A program made the position numbers and the translations under genes. From positions 5,890,001 to 5,954,000 of the forward strand of contig NC_060259.1 in assembly GCF_921293095.1 (NCBI RefSeq): DNA of 64,000 bases. The letters run 5' to 3'. A model generated the notes under the pieces. It was not told where the DNA came from. It saw only the letters and a program-made list of their open reading frames with translations, and did not search any database. Positions 1-10,767 of the stretch are shown here, in pieces. Origin of the DNA: Ischnura elegans (lineage: Eukaryota > Arthropoda > Insecta > Odonata > Coenagrionidae). Numbering within the stretch: the first letter of the stretch is position 1; every line of letters begins with the position of its first letter.

Positions 1-1127
1 GGTGAGGGTGAGGAAATAGGTCGAGTGACGACTCGGCAGCAGGTGAGGGTGAGGAAATAGGGCGAGTGACGACTCGGCAGCAGGTGAGGGTGAGGAAATA
101 GGGCGAGTGACGACTCGGCAGCAGGTGAGGGTGAGGAAATAGGGCGAGTGACGACTCGGCAGCAGGTGAGGGTGAGGAAATAGGGCGAGTGACGACTCGG
201 CAGCAGGTGCGGGTGGGGAAATAGGGCGAGTGACGACTCGGCAGCAGGTGAGGGTGAGGAAATAGGGCGAGTGACGACTCGGCAGCAGGTGAGGGTGAGG
301 AAACAGGGCGAGTGACGACTCGGCAGCAGGTGCGTGTGAGGAAATAGGGCGAGTGACGACTCGGCAGCAGGTGCGGGTGAGGAAATAGGGCGAGTGACGA
401 CTCGGCAGCAGGTGCGGGTGGGGAAATAGGGCGAGTGACGACTCGGCAGCAGGTGCGGGTGGGGAAATAGGGCGAGTGACGACTCGGCAGCAGGTGAGGG
501 TGAGGAAATAGAGCGAGTGACGACTCGGCAGCAGGTGCGGGTGAGGAAATAGGGCGAGTGACGACTCGGCAGCAGGTGCGGGTGGGGAAATAGGGCGAGT
601 GACGACTCGGCAGCAGGTGAGGGTGAGGAAATAGGGCGAGTGACGACTCGGCAGCAGGTGCGGGTGGGGAAATAGGGCGAGTGACGACTCGGCAGCAGGT
701 GCGGGTGGGGAAATAGGGCGAGTGACGACTCGGCAGCAGGTGAGGGTGAGGAAATAGGGCGAGTGACGACTCAGCAGCAGGTGAGGGTGAGGAAATAGGG
801 CGAGTGACGACTCGGCAGCAGGTGCGGGTGGGGAAATAGGGCGAGTGACGACTCGGCAGCAGGTGCGGGTGAGGAAATAGGGCGAGTGACGACTCGGCAG
901 CAGGTGAGGGTGGGGAAATAGGGCGAGTGACGACTCGGCAGCAGGTGCGGGTGGGGAAATAGGGCGAGTGACGACTCGGCAGCAGGTGCGGGTGGGGAAA
1001 TAGGGCGAGTGACGACTCGGCAGCAGGTGAGGGTGAGGAAATAGGGCGAGTGACGACTCGGCAGCAGGTGAGGATGGGGAAATAGGGCGAGTGACGACTC
1101 GGCAGCAGGTGAGGGTGAGGAAATAGG
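1..1127. repeat. 41-bp minisatellite array, about 27.5 copies, open at left edge
   Basis: Head-to-tail units of 41 bp, each containing GCGAGTGACGACTCGGCAGC followed by a purine-rich half (GGTGAGGGTGAGGAAATAGG). Units differ mainly at two sites, giving GAGGGTGAGG, GCGGGTGGGG and mixed forms, interspersed rather than grouped. The array stops abruptly at 1127 after a final AAATAGG. As 41 is not a multiple of 3, an apparent 133-residue minus-strand reading frame over its end is a repeat artefact. The full array length is unknown because it begins before the window. Confidence 0.97.
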
Positions 1128-2694
1128 TTTCGTAGGGACACCAAAGAATAACAAGGACCTTTCATTCAACAATCAATGAAAAATATATTCGAGATTCAAG
1201 AATACCTTAGATGCAATTTTACCCTGATGAGTGAAAATGATAGGATTAGTGATGAGTAGATGAACGCTGAAATGATCATGCAATTTGACTTACAATATTG
1301 AAAATAAAATTATTTAAACATAAACCAAAATTCATGCCTTTAAGCAGACTTATCTCAATTGCTACACTTAGTTACTCATTCAACAAATGGGAGGGAATAA
1401 AATCCATCCCTACAACACATCTAACTAATTGCTTCGTGCTAATGCTGATTAATTCTGAACATAAATAATAATGAGGTTGAAGACAAATCACTGAGGGGTC
1501 GGGGCGGCACTCAAGCCGCCTTAACAGTTGTGTATTGCTGCGGATAGGGGCAATTGATTGGACACAGGGATGGTATTACACTGGGGTCAGGGCAATATAA
1601 CATTAGGTGACCTGGATTACCACTAGATGACTCCGTTCCTTGGTGCCGTGGTTTGGGCCGGATGCAGGCTCATCTATTTGGTGCGGTCTCCTTCTTTCGT
1701 GGAAACGGCAATTTCTGTGGCCTGGCTGCCCCTCAAACCTTCCTGGTGACCACTTCAAGATACGGGAGCTGATGGCCTGGCATGCCTCGTCTTCCTTCGT
1801 ACGCTCACTGCTCTTGTCTCTTCTATTCTCTTATTTGCTCGCACGTCTTCTCGAGCAACAACACTCTTAATCATCAGCACCAAAAAAAAGAAGAGCCTCC
1901 TTACATTCCCACCCGTCTTTTATTTGCGCCAAAGTGGAAGAGAGTGTATCGATGCACACGCATAAAAAAGAAGTTGGGGGGAACACTCATTGGGCGCACG
2001 TCACACAACCGCTTCACCTTTGAACAAAGTCCACTCACTCTCCCTCTTCCTTGCATTCTTCCCTCCACTTTGCTTTGGTTAGGGAGGGTATGGAAGCCGT
2101 GGGGCTGCTGAGCTACCTTTTTTCATCAATGGGATACCTTTGGGTAGTCAATTTTCCCGAGCTGGTCCTGTACCCTCCTATCCTTGAGATTTGAACCAAC
2201 TTATAATAGGAGAGCTAGTAAATAGATTGTCAAAATAAATAGAAAAGAGAAGGTTTATTACTAGCTTTGGTTAATTGTCCAACATGGTAAGCTAAGGGGA
2301 AGAGCATTTACCTTCTAATTTATCATAGTCATTTTTGTCTTCAACACTCCGTCTGTGGTATATGTTGAAATCCACCAAGTACTCTTGAGGAGTAGTCTAT
2401 CATCACACTTTAAAACCAAAGCATAGTTTTACCCCATGACAACTGTTTACAGCCATGTCTGCCAAAGTATTTTATCATGGATTCAGTGGAATTCAGCTCG
2501 CATGTTGGCAAAATGTTTTCTGAACAAACACGCTCACGCTCAAAGTGTAATAAACTAAAACAGTGTCTGAATCATGAAAAATCACTGTCACATGGACAAA
2601 GTCTCAATTGCATTGGAACTAGAGGAGATAAAAACTACTGCCAGAGGAACAGTTTGCCCCTAGCCACCAGTAACAAGGGATCAAAAAGGCCCCC
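1128..2694. other. Unassigned stretch, probably intronic
   Basis: No gene, RNA or transposon family was recognised. It holds only short open frames on both strands with no domain signature. It lies upstream of the recognised UBE4B-type exons and is probably an intron of that gene. Confidence 0.4.
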
Positions 2695-3015
2695 TTAGAT
2701 AATGTTGAAGTTGTTTTGGGTTTCCCATCGGATGAGGTTCTCCATCTCTGCCGACGTTTTGATGGCCGTGTTGTCCATCGTCATCAGGGCTTGTCTTCGA
2801 GTTGAGTGACCCGACTTATATAGTTTGGGCTCGTGGTCAGGTGACTCGTGATTGGTCCGCCTTTTTTCACGGGCCTCTCTGATGTATTTAAGCACCGGTT
2901 TCCTGGAGTTGCTTAGGTCGTAACCAGCATCATAATTCATGGTGTCAGTCGCCATTTGAATTTCAATTGCTTCCTTGGTCAGCCTTTCCCAGAATCTGTC
3001 CACATGGCAAAGGAC

Positions 3016-4318
3016 TAGAGATGTGCGAATAGTATCGGCGAATACTCGAATACCTCGAATATTAGAAAGTATTCGATATTCGAGGTTTCGAATAGTTATG
3101 CGAAAAGTACCGCCTCGAATACCTCGAATACTTTGAATTTCGCGTCATACACTGTCGCACGCACGTCGTTGGTAGTTGACTCGGAAAAATGTAGAGAACA
3201 GTAGTCATTTAGTGCTCGCAGCGCCGTTTTACGCAAGTTGACGAATTACATCAAATTCGTGGATTTTAGCGGTGAAAAGAGTTCGACGAGGGGAACCGAA
3301 AATGGTCGGGTGAAAAAATCCGAAAATCCCCGATTCCCCCCACCAGGAGAACCTCAGTGCCGTGGGATAGCAACCTTAGGGCATTTCCCACGATCCGCTA
3401 TCGCCCTCCATTCAGCACTCTCCTCACCCACTCTGACGTTTTCCTCTTCTCCGAAATCAAACAAAAGGTCCCAGCTCGCGCAGGGATCGCATTACGAAGA
3501 CCCCTGCTTCGAAAAAAATATCGAGTTACGAGAACAATAAAAACGTGTTTCACGCCCTCCCCCTTTTTCTCACCCACTGACCTTTTTCTGGCTACCTGCT
3601 TCGAAGTTCCCCATTTCTGGAGGTCAACTGCTGTGTGAGTACCGTGGGATAGTTACATTAGCGCATTTCCCAAGATCCGGTATCACTCTCCATTCAGCAC
3701 TAGCCCACCCCTCTGAGGATTTTCTCTTCTTCGAAATAAAAAAAAGGTCACAGCTCGTGCAGGGATCATATTACGAAGACCTTAGATTCGAAAAAATACC
3801 GGGTTACACGAGAACAATGGAAACGTTTTTCCGGCCCTCCCTTTTCTCCCCCACTGACCTTTTTTTTCCTACCAGCTTCGAAGTTCTCCATTTCTGTGGA
3901 GGTCAACCGCTGCATGAGTCATCTATTAGCACAAAAGGTGTCTAAGAATGACTTTTGTCAATTGATGTTACACCTTTATTGAATTGAAATATTAGTAATG
4001 TGCGCGTAATTTCAAAAAGAATAAGACCAAACACGACGTATTTCTGAGTTTATTTAAGCATTTTACGCAAAGAAATAAATGTCAAAATACGACGGAGACT
4101 TAGCATCAAATTAAAATCATTAGAGATTTGTAAATCAAAATTACTCCCCAAAATCTTGTGTTGCCTGCTGCATAGGCAACCGAGTCAAACATTCCAGCAT
4201 TCATCATTTAGTATTCGAGGTATTCGAAATTCGAGGTATTCGAAATTCGAGGTATTCGAATATTCGAGCAATGATTTAATATTCGAATTCGAGAAATCTG
4301 CTATTCGACCCATCTCTA
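3016..4318. mobile_element. Non-autonomous hAT-type element, copy 1 (8-bp target duplication)
   Basis: 1303 bp. It starts TAGAGATGTGCGAATA and ends TATTCGACCCATCTCTA, giving an inverted TAGAGATG/CATCTCTA terminus. It is flanked by perfect CAAAGGAC at 3008-3015 and 4319-4326. Both ends are rich in ATTCGA words; a 16-bp unit (ATTCGAGGTATTCGAA) is tandemly repeated three times near 4212-4260. No transposase frame is present. Its 8-bp duplication and short terminal inverted repeats fit the hAT superfamily. Further copies lie at 22740-24372 and 44152-48291, with fragments near 10168, 36180, 40228 and 52840. Confidence 0.9.
3360..3923. repeat. 282-bp tandem duplication inside hAT-type copy 1
   Basis: Two adjacent diverged copies, each starting CCGTGGGATAG (3360 and 3642). 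Both pass through CTCCATTCAGCACT, a CCCAGCTCG-like motif and a TCGAAGTTC...GAGGTCAAC segment. The other copies of the family carry this module once. Confidence 0.8.
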
Positions 4319-4794
4319 CAAAGGACCTTTGTGTTCTCCCAGCAAATGGCATGGTTGCGTGATATGCTGTGCTCAGCCACGGTGGATATTTTTGGTTGGC
4401 CTAGCCTGAAATGCCACTGGTGTTCTTTTATCCTGGTAGCGAAAGTCCTGCCTGTCTCACTGACATATACCTGGTCGTATTCACATGGAATCTGGTAGAC
4501 CCCAGGTGTCATGAGGCCGCAGGGATCCTTGGCCATTACGAGTTGGTTTCTAAGTTTTGCAGGTGGGTGAATATGTTTTGATATCGTGTCTCTTGAGTAT
4601 TCTAGCTATTTTGCATGAAACAGTCAAGACGAAAAGTATAACGTCAAAAGTTATATATTTCTCATGGTTATACAGTAGCTACACAGCACTGGTTTGAAAA
4701 CACTGTTGTGAGTGGTCGTGATTTGCCATTAGACTTTTTTATCACTGTTGCTGCAGTAAATATCAAATGAAGGATAGGAATTTTAAAATGCCAA

Positions 4795-5128
4795 AAATCT
4801 AGTGTTACCGTTCATACCAGGGCGAGTGAATTCAGCTCAGAAGGATTTTATGGAAAAGACAAAGTATTACTGTGCAAATTTTAATGTAAAAGACTTGAAT
4901 CTGAGAGACACATCAGTAGCGATACACATAATTAATGTGTGAAGAAAGGGGATCCACAAAACAGCAACTATCATTTAAAAGACCGTCACTCAGTCAAGGA
5001 AAGTGAAGGACGAGAAAGAGGAGTTTGTTGTTGCTACTACTGAAGCATTTTTAAATGCTGGAATTAGTGCAGAGAAACATGATAATGGCAAAATTCAGGA
5101 ATGGCTCTCGAAGTACATGCGTGAAGGG
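4795..5128 (+). pseudogene. Degenerate hAT/CGGBP1-like zinc-finger transposase fragment
   Basis: Conceptual translation across several frames gives a segment with GKVKDEKEEFVVATTEAFLN followed by a DNxKIQEWLSKYMREG-like stretch near 5000-5128. This resembles the N-terminal region of hAT-type transposases and CGGBP1-like proteins. Several stops and frameshifts interrupt it, and it is cut off where the LINE tail begins at 5129. The family assignment is from memory of the pattern and is uncertain. Confidence 0.35.
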
Positions 5129-7680
5129 TAATAATAATAATAATAAGTTTATTAGTCCAGCGATCAAGTACATGATATAGGACAGGTCAGACATGTTACA
5201 GGTTAATTAACAAAATTACAAGAATGAGAAGAAAAAACACTAAAACAATATTATAATCGGTCATTAATGAGATAATCAACTGTGTAGTACATTTTATGTA
5301 GTAAAGTTTCCTTGATTCTGGTCTTAAATATAGAAGAACTGTTAATGCATTTCAATTCATTGGGCAATGCATTGTACAGTTTAAGACCCATTAAGTTAGG
5401 GCCATATGATGCAGTTGCAGTGCGTACATATGGTACATGTAGGTCATTGGAGCTTCTGGTAAAATGATCGTGTACAGCACTGTTTTTATTAAATTGGTTC
5501 AAATTATTATGAGTGTAGAATAACACATGTAAAATATAGACACAAGGAAAAGGTAGAAGGCCCAGCTTTCTAAAAATTGGTTTGCTAGGGGCAAGATAAT
5601 GAGAATTTGCTATTAGTCTAACAGCTCTTTTTTGCATCTTAAAGATTTTGGATGCATGGGGTGAGGAACCCCAGAATAAAATGCCATATGTTAAATGGGA
5701 GTAAATCTGTCCATAGTACAAGGCCATCAGCACGTCTTGGGATACAGTGGATTTTATGGACCGTATTAAAAAACATTTGGAACTTAACTTCTTGGTCAGT
5801 ATATTAATATGAGATTCCCAAGTAAGCGAAGAATCAAGCTGTAGCCCAAGAAATTTCACACATTCCACCTGGGGAATTAATAATAATAATAAATAATAAT
5901 AATATTTATTTATCACCGTTGGCAAAATACAAATGCATGGCTACGTCAAGATTTGCATACAAAAAAAGATGCAATATAAAAAACAAAAGACATTAGGAGA
6001 TGCGTTTACCATAAGTATATATATACAATAAAAATACAGAAAAGGGAAAAACCGTACAATAATACATTTCAATATCACATGTCTTTATGAGAGTCTTCGA
6101 GGTATTCAGAGACACTGTAGTAGCACTTTCTGAATAGAAAATTTTTTACCCTCCATTTAAACCCGGCAGGTGAAGAGAGGGATTTAATTTCCTCAGGGAT
6201 GTGATTATAAATTGTAGAGGCAGAGTGGTAGGGGCCTTTCAGGCAGAGAGAACTTGAGTACTGTTGGGCGTGTATATTATTTCTAGAGCGGGTAGAGTAA
6301 TTGTGGTAAGAGGCATTAGCAGGAAATTTGTCCCGGTTGGAGTGTATGAAGCAAGCACATGTCAAGATATATAAAGAAGGGAGTGTGAGGATTTTGGCAT
6401 TGGAAAAAAGAGGTTTACCTGGGGTACGTATAGGGACTTGAAACATTGCCTTGATGGCTTTCTTTTGTGCAGAAAAGGCTTTACTTGAGGCAGCTGAATT
6501 TCCCCAGAACAAAATGCCATAAGATAAGTGGGTGTGTATTTTGGCGAAATACAGCTTTTTCAAAGTATCTAGAGACACAACTGGTGCTAACATCCTAATC
6601 ATGAAGGTGCCTACAGATACTTTGCTGATTGTTGCTTGAATATGATGTGACCAGTCTAGGGTCTCGGAAATGATAAGTCCAAGGAACTTAGAGGTACTTA
6701 TGCTGTTTCCGTGTGGATTTTTATTTTTACTTGGGAAGAGATCTACCTTATTGGATCTCTTATGCAGAAATTGAAGGAGGACTGTTTTTTCTTCATTGAG
6801 CATGAGGTTATTTTTGCTGCACCATTGTTGCATTTCGTTGACAGTAATATTCCTGAGATGGATTAGGTTTTGGGGACTGTCGGCTGTGATGATAGCAGAT
6901 GTATCGTCTGCATAGAGAATTAATTTGCCATGGGATAGGTGGTTTGGAAGGTCATTGATGAACAATAGGAATAGGAGTGGTCCCAGGAGAGACCCTTGGG
7001 GTACCCCACAGGAGAGTTTCATTGCACTGGATTTAACAGTAGAGTGACTGATGGAATAGCAGACAACTTGCAATTGGTTTTTGATTAATGTGAACACTAA
7101 TAGAATAGTTTGTTTTGTTCTTATTTTTAAAATAGACAATTTGAGACTTATCAACATTAAGATCAAGGAGGTTGTTTGAGCACCAGTTACTTAGATTATC
7201 AGATACTAATTTACATTGATCGGACACCGTGTCTAAGTCAGATGATGAAACAAGAACATTAGTATCATCCGCATACAGAACAGGATGAGCACCCAGAATG
7301 TTTGAGAGAGTGTAGGATAAATCATTAACATAGGTTAGAAACAAAATAGGCCCCAAAATGGAACCCTGTGGGACACCCTGAGTAACCTGTTTTTTATGTG
7401 AGGTGTAACAACCACCATACACTTTGATAACAACTTGCTGGGATCTATTGCTCAGATAGGATTCAATCCAATTATTAGCAATACCACGAATACCAAAACC
7501 ATAAAGTTTTCTTAAGAGTAGTGGGTGTTTCACACTATCAAAAGCCTTGCTGAGGTCAAAGAACATAGCAGCAATTTCTAACTTACTGTCCAATGCGAAC
7601 AGAATATGATTAATAACATCACAGACAGCAGAGTGGGGAGGAGGGTAGTGGGGATTTGCCATCTGCTGATTGTTTTCACC
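5129..7680 (-). mobile_element. Non-LTR retrotransposon A (Jockey/CR1-like RT), interrupted by element B
   Basis: Minus-strand LINE ending in an (ATT)n tail at 5129-5145. Its reverse transcriptase is in two blocks. 7662-7071 carries [39 protein letters not shown] and YADDTNVLV, which are RT palm motifs including the YADD catalytic box. 5895-5251 carries the C-terminal part ([30 protein letters not shown]). The blocks are separated by a second LINE and rejoin around ...INQKPI/PQVECVKF. Endonuclease and ORF1 are absent, so the copy is 5'-truncated and dead. Confidence 0.88.
5879..7070 (-). mobile_element. Non-LTR retrotransposon B, nested in element A
   Basis: Minus-strand, 5'-truncated LINE. 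The open frame 7166-6075 carries CGVPQGSLLGPLLFLLFIND, YADDTSAII, GNSISTSKFLGLIISETLDW and the C-terminal [13 protein letters not shown] motif. Its own beginning, before about 7070, reads into element A. The tail is a (TTA/ATT)n tract at 5877-5910. A short AATT appears at both junctions and could be the target duplication. RT subfamily motifs match elements C and D more closely than A. Confidence 0.85.
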
Positions 7681-8428
7681 AATAATACATCTGGATTACA
7701 GAGAAAAATAAGCAGTAAGAGCTTAAATACTGTGTTACTGATCTAAATTAATAGTACAGTAGATTCCGGTTAATGGGTCCACCGGTTACTTGGGGCAGCC
7801 GCTTAAATGGGGCAAATCTTGAAGAACAGTATCCAATTGCAGAATATCCCAGAGTTTTCTCCGCTTAATTGGGACAGCATGCCGCTTTATTGGGCCATGA
7901 GTCGGCGACATTGACTCTATGCTCACGACCAAATTAAACTTTTTCGTATCAGAATACTGTTTTTTATATTTTCCTTCTTTAATTTAGTCTTATTTTTCTC
8001 AAGTGTACCTATTCTTGCCTTATACTTTAACCTCTTGTTCTTATACTAGTGAGGAATCGGATTCCATTTCCCGACCATGAGACCTCATTCAACGTAGTGA
8101 TATGTTCAAGAGGAGAGGACTCCTGTGGCGGGCTATGGGTGATAGAATGAGCCCGGGATAGTGAGAAAGAACTGATGACACCCGTGGTGAGGGTGTAAGA
8201 GCGAGTACGGGCCAATTTATAGGAATTACTGGCTGATTTTGAGCAGGGAGACAGTTCGAGATGAACAATTTCGCTTACAAAGAGCTTTTTGTTTGCAGCA
8301 TCTTGAGCAAAATTCAACTGACTTATGAAATCTAACCTTTTAATTCCTCTTCCACTATATAACTGAGTAATCACTATTGGAAAATTACATTTCTTCGCTC
8401 TTTTCTTTTTTTCCCATCCCTATCACAG
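7681..8428. other. Mostly unassigned stretch with a pogo/Tigger-like end
   Basis: Apart from the element terminus at 7757, nothing was recognised. The minus-strand frame at 8027-8374 (115 codons) has no domain signature. Confidence 0.35.
7757..7905. mobile_element. Terminal fragment of a pogo/Tigger-like DNA transposon
   Basis: Begins CAGTAGATTCCGGTTAATGG directly after TA (7755-7756), followed by internal repeats of the GCTTAATTGGGACA type. TA plus CAGTAGA-type ends are typical of Tigger/pogo elements. No matching inverted right end was found. Confidence 0.5.
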
Positions 8429-8430
8429 TA

Positions 8431-10165
8431 CACCCATGTCTCGTATAGCGCAAGGGATGCGTTCCTTGGGGTCTTTGCGCTATACGAATTTGCGTTATAC
8501 GAGAGCGTTTTAACATAGGGAAGATAGGGATGCGTTCCTGGTAGCATAGGTCTTTGGTATTAAATTTCCTCTAAAACATCTATATTCCCATAAAAAGCCT
8601 TAGAAAACATTATTTCTATAAATATTTATAGTTTAAAACATCTTTAAAGATAGTATTCACGCATTCAAAGACTTTTATTCACGTTAAAAAAAATTCTTAC
8701 GTGCTTTTGAAATTCCATCCTGTCTTGCGGGTGGGCTAACATCTGCTATCTCAGGGGATCGTAATGCGTTGCCGGCAGTTGACGATTTTTAAAACTAGTC
8801 TAAAAACAACTGTTGTGTCACCCAGGCCCTTTTGTAGCTCATCGAAATGACAGGAAAATGCTACTTTAAATGCCATTTCATAGCTAGCGGAGTTTATGAA
8901 TGATAAATCATTTTAATTTGAAGTCCTCCGAGTCATTAACAGCTACGTGAAACAGTCTTTAAATGCCTTGAAACCTGACCCAGGTTTTCCTTCCCTGAAA
9001 ATGAATGAACGAGAATGCATTCTTTTCCAAAAGAATATCGTCTCGTCAACACTAGATCTAGTTGAGGGGGAAAGGAGCCACTTTCAATAACAGCTTGGAG
9101 TTCATCAGAAAATGTTGTGGTGGCTGCGCTATCAACACTTGCAGATTCACCTGATATCGCCGCACAGAAAATACCTGCTTGCCGTTTAAATTCTGGAACC
9201 AACCGGAGCTTTCACTAAATGTCTCGGAGCGATTACCACTCTCATCTTTTTGTACTGATTCACCATGAACTTTCCGTATGTGTAGACCGCTTGGTTGAAG
9301 TTGGTGCGGCAGAGGTCACTGATATTTTAGCTTCGTCTTTATTCAAAATAAGGCATCGTGAGTTTAAACTTCCATGCAATATCGCTTTGACGCTCTCCAT
9401 TTTCAAAGCAATTGACCTCTCTCAAGTCCTCTTCTAGATTTATGGTTTTTCTTGATAAATTCTTGATTTTTCTACACGCATTCCTATTTTTTGCCATATT
9501 CTCTTGGCTTTTACTCTGTATGGCTCTATCTAAATCACCTTCTTCTGCTGAACTGTATTCCTGAGACGCAGAAGGCCTATGACTGCGGGGAGGGAACGAA
9601 GCCATTGTGTTTGAGACTCTATAGCTGACCCTTTTATGTGTTGATGCTATTCATGCGCAACTCGGCCACCGCTCCATTTCTCCCCCGTGAATACCGATGA
9701 CCTTGAAGGCTTTAGCGTAGACCCTCTACCTGGAAGTCAATCGCCCGGTAACCTACGACGGCAAAAATACGTCTCAAACCCTATTGCTGAAAAAAAAACT
9801 CATTTCCACTAGCCCCACGCTTAATTAACGAACTAAATTATTTATTATCATTCTGTTAAGGAGACGAGATAAATCTTCGGTAGGCCGGCTATCTGGACCC
9901 AATGACGAGTAATACTTTTGGCAATTGCACAGCAATGAATTTCGATTAATATATAAACAAAAAAGAAGATTTGAGGCAAGAAATAATATTAATATGCGTA
10001 AATTGATAGAAATTACGTGTGTACTTAGCGCAAGTTCACGTTTTATCACGAGAGCGTTTAAAATGTTTGATTAGGCTACACTGCGTTGCAATGTTTCCCC
10101 GAGGAACGAATTTGCGCTATATCGAAATTGCGCTAATCGAAATTGCGCTATACGAGACATGGGTT
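8431..10165 (-). mobile_element. Pogo/Tigger-like DNA transposon with TA target duplication
   Basis: 1735 bp. The left end is CACCCATGTCTCGTATAGCG and the right end is its near-perfect inverse, ending CGAGACATGGGTT. TA sits on both sides (8429-8430 and 10166-10167). The ends are bordered by further GCGCTATACGA-type subterminal repeats. A decayed minus-strand transposase lies inside (8936-9605). The right end sits within the CGAATATTCGAG-rich terminus of a hAT-type copy. Confidence 0.8.
8936..9605 (-). pseudogene. Decayed pogo/Tigger-like transposase
   Basis: Two minus-strand blocks. 9605-9339 contains a CENP-B-type helix-turn-helix (NCFENGERQSDIAWKFKL), the DNA-binding module of pogo/Tigger transposases. 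9202-8936 contains a degraded stretch (SGSFPPQLD, then YSFGKECILVHSFSGKENLG) that aligns by eye with the first DDE-domain segment of Tigger proteins. The aspartate-containing motif itself is damaged. Stops and frameshifts separate the blocks and no C-terminal catalytic region remains. Confidence 0.6.
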
Positions 10166-10167
10166 TA

Positions 10168-10217
10168 TTCGGATTCGATATTCGAGTTCGAGAAATCTGC
10201 TATTCCACCCATCTTTA
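10168..10217. mobile_element. Right-end fragment of the TAGAGATG hAT-type family
   Basis: TTCGATATTCGAGTTCGAGA, then AATCTGCTATTC and a degraded CCCATCTTTA, matching the right terminus of the complete copies. It abuts the pogo-like element at 8431-10165, which evidently inserted near this end. The corresponding left part was not found. Confidence 0.65.
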
Positions 10218-10504
10218 ATACTTACTGAATTTAATGTAGCTGGATATATTCTTAATTCTTTTCCAGTGATAAAAATATTAGCATTTATGACAATTAGCTG
10301 GAATTTGTGTATTCTTTTGAAGCGGCATTGTGTTTGCTTTCGGCCATTCTTTCGGACCGCCACTTTCGGAGGTTTGTACTCGGCGCGCACTACGTGAAGA
10401 ACCGGGTTACGGGATTGGACGTCGGTAGCCAATCAGAGAGCCTCTACCATGGGCGATTGGGCTCAGGGAAACTCTCTAGTACACAGAAACTCTGCGAGCA
10501 CAAT

Positions 10505-10767
10505 AACACCGTTTTCAACATCCCTTCCTGATGAGCACTCGCCATATCCATACTGTTGGTCTCCTCCGTACCTCATCTAAAAGTTGCCTCTCCTCACCCA
10601 CCATGTCCAGCACTTCGTCGTTCCTCACAATATTCTACCCCCTATAACACTATTTTCAACATCCCCTCTCCTCTAAGTAATCGCTCCATCCATACCTTCT
10701 GTCTCCTCCGTACCTCATCTAAAAGTTGCCTCTCCTCACCCACCATGTCCAGCACTTGGTCGTTCCT
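10505..10767. repeat. 142-bp tandem duplication at the 3' end of LINE G
   Basis: CTCCTCCGTACCTCATCTAA and the following bases through CCATGTCCAGCACTT occur at 10561 and again at 10703. Each is preceded by a similar TTTTCAACATCCC block. It lies in the C-terminal/3' part of the RTE-like element. Confidence 0.75.

Larger units (their letters stand above)
2695..4625 (-). mobile_element. Penelope-like retroelement, C-terminal GIY-YIG part, split by a hAT-type insertion
   Basis: The minus strand encodes the end of a Penelope-like element. 4536-4327 gives a GIY-YIG nuclease domain (GVYQIPCE, then VYVSETGRTFATRIKEH, then AEHSISRNHAICWENTKVLC). The frame resumes at 3015 with a tail containing DRFWERLTKEAIEIQ and GYDLSNSRKPVL and ends at 2695. 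Between them sits the element at 3016-4318, flanked by the 8-bp duplication CAAAGGAC. Removing it with one duplication copy rejoins the frame exactly (KVLC-HVDRFW). Upstream of 4537 the linker toward the reverse transcriptase survives in another frame for about 90 bp and then stops. No RT domain is present, so this is a 5'-truncated dead copy. Penelope GIY-YIG proteins nick target DNA for reverse transcription. Confidence 0.88.

Noticed and set aside
771-1172. 133-residue minus-strand open frame
   Set aside because: It is a translation of the 41-bp minisatellite and its edge; the period shifts frame every unit.
1782-2111. 109-residue plus-strand open frame
   Set aside because: No domain, skewed composition, overlapping frames; no splice or start context supports it.
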